A DNA stretch of 50,092 nt, from IMG/VR virus record IMGVR_UViG_3300033149_005642, positions 1 through 50,092 of that record. One strand, given 5' to 3'. The notes beneath the pieces were generated by a model. That model was not told the origin of the DNA and did not search any database. It saw only the letters and a program-made list of their open reading frames with translations. The translations under genes were made by a program, and so were the position numbers. Positions 32,911 through 38,742 of the stretch are shown here, in pieces (within the stretch, counting starts at the first letter, position 1; each line of letters begins with the position of its first letter). Source of the stretch: a virus.

Positions 32911-34045
32911 AGTCGTCGAAGAACCTACAGGCGTTGAGCTGGTTGATTACGTCAGGGGCGAGGGCGTAGTAACCGGAGCGGTCCTGCGTGAAGATATGGA
33001 GTTTCTTGTATTGGTTGAGGTAGGCGGAGAGCTTGGCGGGAGAGAGGTGAACTACGCGGGAGAAGTTTTCCATTTTGGCTCGGCGAAGGCGATGGAGTAC
33101 GCGGATCATGAGGAAGAGAAAGGAAGGAAGGGTGTCGCGGGCGATGCGGCGAATGAAGGCCGTGTCGTCGGAAGACCAGACGGTGCGGTCGTCGGCGAGG
33201 GCGCGAATCTTGCCGAGAGTGATGAGCTGTTGGGAAAGGCGGGTTCCGATCTCGCGGGTGGCGACGCCGGGTTGTGGCGTGGAGCGGAAAGACGTGACCA
33301 GGTCGGCGATGTAGAGAAGAGGTTCTTCCTGGTCACCGAGATCGACGATGGTGTCGAGGGTCGGGTTGTTGGAAAGAACGGCGGAGAGCTGGGTATGGAC
33401 GCAGTTCCGCAATTCTCGTCGCCATTCGGCTTTGCCGCGCATGGAGGCGGAGGCGTGTCGTAATCGGGCGATACGGTCTTCGAGGGAGAGGGCGGAAACT
33501 CCGATGCGGCAGGCCAGCATCCGTTCGCCGAGTTCCTGGATTTGTTCCTGGGCGTTTTCGATCTTGGTGGTGACGGCGGCGAGGAACCCGAAACGAGAGT
33601 CGTAACGGCGAAGGCCGACGGTACCGGATTGCTTGGCGTAAGAACCGTCGTAGGCGTCTCGAAGGTCGCCGAGTATCTTGTGGAAGAGGTCGGCCCCGGA
33701 ATCGAGGACGGCGGAGAATTCCTTCACGACGAGAAGTTTACCATCGAGGCGTTTGAGGAGAGAAGGATCGTCGCCGTCTTTCGTCTCGTAACCTGACGCG
33801 AGACCGGATTGGGTGAGAGAAGAAACGAAGAGGGTAGTAGGGTAACCGTCATAGGGGCGGAGGATTTCGCCCTTGCCGCTGCCGGGGGGACCGATGAGCC
33901 AACCCCATAACGGATCGGAAATGCCGCCGAACTGACTGCTGAGACAGACGCAGAAACAATAGTCAACGGCGGGTAACTCTTCGGGGCGGAGCCGAAGAAG
34001 TTTCCGGTACTTTTCTCTTACTAGCGAAAGCGGTGAAGACGGCAT
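32909..34045 (-). CDS. P-loop ATPase of the replication module
   Basis: A 378-residue protein. A helical N-terminus leads to a Walker A (Gly52-Pro-Pro-Gly-Ser-Gly-Lys58) and a Walker B-like Leu-Leu-Val-Val-Lys-Glu-Phe near residue 127. A Thr-Thr-Lys sensor-like segment and a C-terminal helical, winged-helix-like tail follow. This resembles phage or plasmid replicative ATPases or helicase loaders, but not a standard DnaB. ATG 34045 has GGGGGA 8 bases upstream, which gives an 83-bp overlap with the preceding gene. It is the last gene of the leftward operon. DNA-unwinding or loading function is inferred. Confidence 0.75.
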   Translation of the reverse strand: MPSSPLSLVREKYRKLLRLRPEELPAVDYCFCVCLSSQFGGISDPLWGWLIGPPGSGKGEILRPYDGYPTTLFVSSLTQSGLASGYETKDGDDPSLLKRLDGKLLVVKEFSAVLDSGADLFHKILGDLRDAYDGSYAKQSGTVGLRRYDSRFGFLAAVTTKIENAQEQIQELGERMLACRIGVSALSLEDRIARLRHASASMRGKAEWRRELRNCVHTQLSAVLSNNPTLDTIVDLGDQEEPLLYIADLVTSFRSTPQPGVATREIGTRLSQQLITLGKIRALADDRTVWSSDDTAFIRRIARDTLPSFLFLMIRVLHRLRRAKMENFSRVVHLSPAKLSAYLNQYKKLHIFTQDRSGYYALAPDVINQLNACRFFDD

Positions 34046-34559
34046 CCGTGTAGTCCCCCACGCTGTCTGAGAGATCGGACCTGGCGAAGGGGATGAGGAT
34101 AAAGATGTGGCGACGGTCGCGGAAAGCGTAACCGTGGCGGATGGGAATTTTACCGCTTCGCAACAACCCCTTCGGGAGGTACGCTCTCAAGCCCTTACCT
34201 TGGACAACCATTCGGACGGTGCGATACCAGAAGATAGGTCGTGTATCGTGAGGTATAGGGTAATAGGGACCCGTGAGTCGTTGGACTTCGGGATAGAGCG
34301 TGGAAAGTTGAGCGAAGTCGGGATGGCGCTTGCGGGAAAGAAGGAGGAAGCCGAGGTTGATAGTATCGGCAGTGCCGGGAACGAGGCCGAGAACCGTCCA
34401 GAAGTTCCCGGAACCGGGTATCTTGTAGCGAGCGTTACCAGAGAGGTAGAGGTAGTATCCGCCGATATACTGATTGATGGCATGTTCCCAAAAAGACGCC
34501 TTGACGGGAGAGACGCGACACCGTTCGGGAATCTTGGCGGGACCTCTTGAGGTTGTCAT
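33963..34559 (-). CDS. Hypothetical replication-module protein
   Basis: A 198-residue protein from ATG 34559 with AGGAGG 8 bases upstream; the longer frame from 34589 reads only element sequence before it. It has aromatic-rich globular character (Tyr-Ile-Gly-Gly-Tyr-Tyr-Leu-Tyr-Leu) and a basic C-terminus. The family is not recognised. The 83-bp overlap with the ATPase downstream is unusually long and may reflect coupling or a frameshift product. Confidence 0.65.
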   Translation of the reverse strand: MTTSRGPAKIPERCRVSPVKASFWEHAINQYIGGYYLYLSGNARYKIPGSGNFWTVLGLVPGTADTINLGFLLLSRKRHPDFAQLSTLYPEVQRLTGPYYPIPHDTRPIFWYRTVRMVVQGKGLRAYLPKGLLRSGKIPIRHGYAFRDRRHIFILIPFARSDLSDSVGDYTDAVFTAFASKRKVPETSSAPPRRVTRR

Positions 34560-34572
34560 GGCTGAACCTCCT

Positions 34573-34642
34573 GACGGGGGACGGGGCATATGGAGGTTGG
34601 GAGTGACGGCACTTCACGACGTCTTGTACCCCGTCCCCCGTC
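34573..34642. repeat. Inverted pair of dispersed 14-bp elements
   Basis: A plus copy (34573-34586) and a minus copy (34629-34642) enclose 42 bases in the space between the genes ending at 34665 and starting at 34559 on the minus strand. Confidence 0.92.
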
Positions 34643-34664
34643 GTCGTTGTAGCTGGTTATCTCC

Positions 34665-35189
34665 TCACTTCCCCTTCGGGGTTTCCGGTTCAGCCGGAGT
34701 TTCCGGTTCAGCCGGAGTTTCCGGGGCTTCGGCCTCGACGACGGGATAGTCGGTGATGCGGCCTATCGTGAAGGAGCCGCGTTCGAGGTCGCGGGTTTCC
34801 ACAGTGACTTGCATCACCTTCCCGGCGGGTTCGGCACCCTCCGGCATGTTGTCGAGGTCGCCCCCGAAAGTGGCGACGCACGCTTCGTAGAGTTCGTCGG
34901 TGTTGTTGGGAGTGGTGTTCGTCTTGGGGTGATAGATCGGTCCCATCATCGAAGCGTTGGCGACTGCGATACGACCGAGCCGGAACTTACGGCCTTCCAG
35001 TTCGGGATGAGAGACGATGCGAACGTAGGGGGTGATGCAAGGGGCTTTGTCGCGGTCTCGGATGGAGGTACGGAACCCCGCCCCTACGCAAAGATAGTCG
35101 CCGTCGGGGGGCATCCACCGACTGGCGAGGTTCTCCAGATAAGCCTTGTTGTGTTCTCGTGCGGCTGCCAGGAAAGCGTTTCTGTCCAT
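34665..35189 (-). CDS. DUF669-like candidate ssDNA-binding protein
   Basis: A 174-residue protein. A helical N-terminus precedes a beta-rich core with Gly-Ala-Gly-Phe-Arg, Phe-Arg-Leu-Gly-Arg-Ile and Gly-Lys-Val-Met-Gln-Val-Thr-Val strands. The tail is acidic with two to three perfect Glu-Thr-Pro-Ala-Glu-Pro units (18-nt repeat). An OB-like core with an acidic tail next to a RecA-like ATPase and Cas4-like nuclease is the common place of phage single-strand-binding or DUF669 proteins. The call is by architecture and context. Confidence 0.6.
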   Translation of the reverse strand: MDRNAFLAAAREHNKAYLENLASRWMPPDGDYLCVGAGFRTSIRDRDKAPCITPYVRIVSHPELEGRKFRLGRIAVANASMMGPIYHPKTNTTPNNTDELYEACVATFGGDLDNMPEGAEPAGKVMQVTVETRDLERGSFTIGRITDYPVVEAEAPETPAEPETPAEPETPKGK

Positions 35190-35207
35190 GGTTGTCTCGC
35201 TTCCTTT

Positions 35208-36080
35208 CTACTGGGACCCGGTTTGACCTGATGCCTTGAGATAGACATCCCGAAACAGCTCCCAACCTCCGATCTTCGGGAGCAGGATTTCATCTTCAGG
35301 AAGCTGGATGCGGGCCTTCCCCGGACGCTCGACCGAGCCGATGGTGAGAAGGGAGTAACGGTTTATGGTCTTGGTCTCCGGGGCGTTGATGGTGCGCCCA
35401 TCCGCCAGCTTGACCTGCTTCTGGACTTGGACCGTCTCGGTGTAGAAATAGGCGGTGAGGACGTACTCGGCTCGTGAAGTGATGCGCTCAGCGAGAGAGG
35501 GGGCCATCGATTCACGGATGCGGGTCACTTCCTTGCCGTCTGGGCCGGTTTTGCGTTCCGTCTTGAGGTGGGCGCAGATGAGCCAGGAGTAACCGGCTTG
35601 CTCGAAGAGGTCGAGATCGTGCAGGACGCGGCGACGCAGCATGGAGTAACCGGTTCCTTCGCGTCCGATCTCCTCGATGGCTTCACAGCCCTTTTCACGG
35701 GTGAGGTCTGCGGAGAGCCAATCGGTCCAGGTGTCCACGGTGTCGATGATGATGCGGCGGACTGGACGGTGTTTGTCTTTGGCATCCCGCAGAAGTTTGT
35801 CACGCACCGCTTTGTAGTGTTCCTGGTTGCGCAGACTGATGTAAAAGTTGCGACGTTGCTCGGTGGGAATCTGGGAATGGGCCGCCTCGAAGTCCAGCAC
35901 GATGGAGTTCGGGACGGATGCGGCGAAGGTGGTCTTGCCGCTCCCAGAGAAACCGACCAGTACGATCTTGAGGTCGTCGGGGGCCTTCGGGGCGTAAGCC
36001 GAACTTGCTCCCAACGATGCGTATTCCGTCGGCACCGGAATGGTGTTGGGTTCGACGGAAACGGCCCTTGTTTCAGACAT
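35208..36080 (-). CDS. RecA/Sak4-like ATPase
   Basis: A 290-residue protein from ATG 36080 (GGAGGAAACCC upstream). Walker A is Gly43-Phe-Ser-Gly-Ser-Gly-Lys-Thr50 and the following strand gives Ile-Val-Leu-Asp-Phe-Glu. A Walker B-like Arg-Ile-Ile-Ile-Asp-Thr-Val-Asp-Thr-Trp matches AAA_24/Sak4-type recombination ATPases. The start overlaps the Cas4-like gene by 8 bases. Together with the putative SSB and nuclease it forms a single-strand annealing or recombination module. Confidence 0.88.
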   Translation of the reverse strand: MSETRAVSVEPNTIPVPTEYASLGASSAYAPKAPDDLKIVLVGFSGSGKTTFAASVPNSIVLDFEAAHSQIPTEQRRNFYISLRNQEHYKAVRDKLLRDAKDKHRPVRRIIIDTVDTWTDWLSADLTREKGCEAIEEIGREGTGYSMLRRRVLHDLDLFEQAGYSWLICAHLKTERKTGPDGKEVTRIRESMAPSLAERITSRAEYVLTAYFYTETVQVQKQVKLADGRTINAPETKTINRYSLLTIGSVERPGKARIQLPEDEILLPKIGGWELFRDVYLKASGQTGSQ

Positions 36081-37212
36081 GGGTTTCCTCCTCGCTCTCC
36101 TCCACACTGTCATCGTCTACCGAAACGAAATTCGACGCGTACTCATCTTGCCATGCTTTGCCTCCTATATTGAGGGAACAGAGGGATGAATAGGGGCACA
36201 GGTGCCCGTTGAACACGCAGGACGGTTGGCGGCGGGGAAAGTATTTCGGGATGACGGCGGTAGGATCGCCGCCTTGTTTCTCCAGTTCTCGCTTGGCCGC
36301 CTTGACGGATTGGGCGGGAAGTTGAAGCCGGAGGAGCGCTTCGAGAATGGCGCGGGAACTATCGTTATTGTCCCACGGGATGAATTCGGACCGGAAAGGC
36401 GGCTCCTCCTGGTCGGCATACCATTGATTCACGCGCTCCAGGTAGTCCTCGAAGGTCTTGTCTTTCCGGCAGTAGCGGATGGTGGGGCGGCGAATGAAGT
36501 TGTAGACGACGCCGCCGAGAGGCCGACCGAAATGAACCCCGACGACAAGAGAATAAAAGATGGTCTGGAGAGAGAAGTTCCTGCCGGTAAGCACGAGGTC
36601 GGAAGAGTAGGTGGAGGTCTTGTGGTCCACCACGTAGAGTTTCCCGTCCTTCTGCCATACGCAATCGGGCAGGACGCGGAGCTTGAAAGGGACCTTACCG
36701 GAAGTCGCCACTACTTCGGTAAGGGGCGTCTCGACGAGCAGGATGTCGGACGGGGAGAATTTGGGGGGATAGGTCTTCCACCAAAGTCGAGCCATCGCTG
36801 TCGCTACCGGCCATCCCCGTTCAAGGGACATAATGGCATTCATGCATTTGTCTTGGTCCATCGGGGGCAGCTTTGCCCAGATGGCCTTGTAGTCGGTGAT
36901 GGTGTGGTCGAGCTCTTCGCGGGCGCGCTGGATGCCGTGTTCCAAATCGAGGTTGGTACGGTAAGCATTGCAGATGATCGAGTGGAAGAGAGTGCCCACG
37001 TCTGCGGCGGGCTTGACTTCGGGATAGGGACGGCGAATGCGGAGTATCTGAGAGTAGAAGAATTTCCGGGGACAAGACCACCACGTCTCGATGCTGGAAC
37101 AACGGAAGGTCGGAATCTCGATGGGTGATTCCAGCGGGTCCACGTTCTTTGCGTTCTTTGCGTTCTTTGCGTTCTTTGCGTCTTTCACGTCCTCGACCTT
37201 TTCCTTTCCCAT
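36073..37212 (-). CDS. Cas4/RecB-like PD-(D/E)XK nuclease with Fe-S cysteines
   Basis: A 379-residue protein. Cys47 (Trp-Ser-Cys-Pro-Arg-Lys-Phe-Phe-Tyr) and three cysteines near 344-357 (Cys-Val-Phe, Cys-Pro-Tyr, Leu-Cys-Ser) form the split 4Fe-4S set of Cas4/AddB-type nucleases. The catalytic core has Gly-Thr-Leu-Phe-His and Val-Val-Asp-His-Lys-Thr-Ser, the D-x-K of PD-(D/E)XK. The N-terminus carries a Lys-Asn-Ala repeat encoded by a tandem 9-nt unit. No CRISPR array is present, so a recombination or replication role is inferred. Confidence 0.9.
   Translation of the reverse strand: MGKEKVEDVKDAKNAKNAKNAKNVDPLESPIEIPTFRCSSIETWWSCPRKFFYSQILRIRRPYPEVKPAADVGTLFHSIICNAYRTNLDLEHGIQRAREELDHTITDYKAIWAKLPPMDQDKCMNAIMSLERGWPVATAMARLWWKTYPPKFSPSDILLVETPLTEVVATSGKVPFKLRVLPDCVWQKDGKLYVVDHKTSTYSSDLVLTGRNFSLQTIFYSLVVGVHFGRPLGGVVYNFIRRPTIRYCRKDKTFEDYLERVNQWYADQEEPPFRSEFIPWDNNDSSRAILEALLRLQLPAQSVKAAKRELEKQGGDPTAVIPKYFPRRQPSCVFNGHLCPYSSLCSLNIGGKAWQDEYASNFVSVDDDSVEESEEETHV
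37143..37180 (-). repeat. Tandem 9-bp coding repeat
   Basis: Four copies of a 9-nt unit (gcgttcttt on the plus strand), encoding the Lys-Asn-Ala run at the nuclease N-terminus. Confidence 0.85.
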
Positions 37213-37306
37213 GATGGCGACTCCTCACGAAAGAGAAGGAGAGACGAACGAGACGATGCGGAGGAGAATGACGGAGGGGCGGAAGGCAATGCCAGCCGCC
37301 CCTTTA

Positions 37307-37320
37307 CCCCGTCCCCCGTC
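37307..37320 (-). repeat. Dispersed 14-bp element
   Basis: Perfect copy just downstream of the stop of the small basic protein gene (37323) and about 95 bp before the Cas4-like gene start. Confidence 0.9.
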
Positions 37321-37322
37321 AA

Positions 37323-37493
37323 CTATGTCTTTCTGGCTTTGGGTTTGGATTTCCGGCGTCGCCGTCGAGTGCGGGAGGGACGCCAGCCATGACGTTTCAC
37401 GAGGGTGCCGTACACGAATTCTTCGAGGCGTCGTCCCCGGTAACCTCGCTTGCGGCCCGCACGTTCCAGTGCTCGTTCGATATGCTTCGGCAC
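37323..37493 (-). CDS. Small Arg/Lys-rich protein (56 aa)
   Basis: A small GTG-start gene that conventional length cut-offs may miss. GGAG lies 8 bases before the GTG at 37493. The protein is strikingly basic (about 25 Arg/Lys/His of 56), with an N-terminal helix (Ile-Glu-Arg-Ala-Leu-Glu-Arg-Ala), a Leu-Glu-Glu-Phe-Val-Tyr-Gly-Thr-Leu-Val helix and a basic tail. A promoter-like TTGACA-N17-TACACT lies about 45 bp upstream. Probably a nucleic-acid-binding protein; no family recognised. Confidence 0.7.
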   Translation of the reverse strand: MPKHIERALERAGRKRGYRGRRLEEFVYGTLVKRHGWRPSRTRRRRRKSKPKARKT

Positions 37494-37539
37494 TGATCCG
37501 TCTCCGATGCAGACGTTTTCGACTTGCGCCGGTGATTAT

Positions 37540-37568
37540 AGTGTAGTTCATTTGGAGGTCCTTGTCAA
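37540..37568 (-). promoter_or_regulatory. Candidate minus-strand sigma70 promoter
   Basis: Read on the minus strand: TTGACA (37568-37563), 17-bp spacer, TACACT (37545-37540), overlapping the end of the ERCC4-type gene and driving the small basic protein and recombination genes. Confidence 0.7.
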
Positions 37569-38084
37569 GAGGGGTTCGGCGAGAAATCTTATTACGAGTT
37601 CGCCTACCGCTCTTCGGGAAGAGAGGGCATGAGACCGGGGGACGAGCAGAAGATGAAGGTCCTCCACAAGCGTCAGGGAAATAAGACGTTGGAGCATGTA
37701 CCATAAGCGAGACTGGGCATGGCGTGGGGAATAGTCGGTACTTGACGGGGGACGGAGTAATATGGAGGGGGTGGTTTCGAGGAGGAGAAGTTTGTGGGTG
37801 TAAGCGTTGAGGAAGCGATAGAGGGCGGAGGATTGGCGGGTCCAATCGGCGGTGGTGAAGTTCTGGATAAGTTCGCGGGTGGAGGCTTTGCGCTCGACGC
37901 CGACAAGAGTGGGGGCTTCGAGAAGGCAGTAATCACCGGCATCGAGCTTGCGACGAAGGGTCTTGATGTGGATGCGGTAGGGGCGGGCATTGAGCCAGAA
38001 AGTGACGGTGGATGGAAAGAGGAGAGGCTTTTTCTCACGGGTGTCGAGAAGGACGGTGAGGGTTGTAGGGGGATGAGAGTTCAT
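37548..38084 (-). CDS. ERCC4-type (XPF/MUS81-like) nuclease
   Basis: A 178-residue protein from ATG 38084 (GAGGAA upstream). The nuclease motif is complete: Leu-Leu-Asp14-Thr-Arg-Glu17, then Arg-Arg-Lys-Leu-Asp-Ala-Gly-Asp-Tyr, and Val-Gly-Val-Glu64-Arg-Lys66. This is the ERCC4 fold that cuts branched or flap DNA. No helicase or HhH domain is attached. In the replication module it could resolve junctions. A Leu-Arg-Pro-Pro-Ser-Ser segment corresponds to a 13/14 copy of the dispersed element. Confidence 0.9.
   Translation of the reverse strand: MNSHPPTTLTVLLDTREKKPLLFPSTVTFWLNARPYRIHIKTLRRKLDAGDYCLLEAPTLVGVERKASTRELIQNFTTADWTRQSSALYRFLNAYTHKLLLLETTPSILLRPPSSTDYSPRHAQSRLWYMLQRLISLTLVEDLHLLLVPRSHALSSRRAVGELVIRFLAEPLLTRTSK
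37744..37757 (+). repeat. Dispersed 14-bp element (13/14)
   Basis: One mismatch (G to A at position 13), within the ERCC4-type nuclease gene. Confidence 0.75.
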
Positions 38085-38112
38085 GGAAAAGTTCCTCGGT
38101 ACCATAGCTATG

Positions 38113-38742
38113 TCATATTACCATGAGATGGGTTGTGGGGGGATGGACGGCCACGTGCCACACGCAATGCATGTACGCGATGGAGTCCGTCTTCCCGTCG
38201 GGCGTAAAGGATAGGCGGGAAGAGTGGACGAAGGCGTAAAGGGGCATGTGGGCTTTCCAGAAAGGAAGACGTTTACGGGACTCGAAGAAGTTGAGACGGA
38301 GGAGCATGACGACCCAAGCCTCGCTTTCCTGGAGGGCTTTCTCGATGAAGTCCTGGGCAAGGGCAAAGGGAGGATTCGTGATGATGAGGTTATAGAGGAG
38401 ATGGGAAGGAGGTTCCCAAGTAAGGTAATCGGCGATAACGTCGGCGCGGGAATCGGTCCGTATATCGACGGTAGTGAGGGGAGGAGCATATCCTTCTCTC
38501 AGGGTGTACCGGTGGATGGCGTCAGGATAGGCCATAGAAGCGTCGGAGGAGCCTCCCGCAGCGGGGTCGAGGATGGGACCGTAAAGGAGGGCTTGTTTGA
38601 AAGAGGGACCGGGGGGTGTGGGGAGGACGGTTTTGTGTTCTTCGAGGTCGAGGATGGCCTTTAGAAAGTCGAGGATGGCGGAAACGGGGGTTACGTAATA
38701 GTCGCTGACGTGACGTTGACCGCCTCGTTTAGTGCTGCTCAT
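38113..38742 (-). CDS. DNA adenine-N6 methyltransferase
   Basis: A 209-residue protein; ATG 38742 has GGAGG 8 bases upstream and overlaps the polymerase end by 14 bases. Motif I is Leu-Asp59-Pro-Ala-Ala-Gly-Gly and motif IV is Thr-Asn123-Pro-Pro-Phe126, the NPPF signature of amino-methyltransferases. The Tyr-Tyr-Val-Thr-Pro start is typical of phage orphan methylases. It has no restriction partner and probably protects phage DNA; specificity is unknown. Confidence 0.9.
   Translation of the reverse strand: MSSTKRGGQRHVSDYYVTPVSAILDFLKAILDLEEHKTVLPTPPGPSFKQALLYGPILDPAAGGSSDASMAYPDAIHRYTLREGYAPPLTTVDIRTDSRADVIADYLTWEPPSHLLYNLIITNPPFALAQDFIEKALQESEAWVVMLLRLNFFESRKRLPFWKAHMPLYAFVHSSRLSFTPDGKTDSIAYMHCVWHVAVHPPTTHLMVI

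Noticed and set aside
36073-37212. Cas4-like gene as sign of a CRISPR system
   Set aside because: No array of direct repeats with spacers and no other cas gene is present; phage recombination nuclease is the simpler reading.
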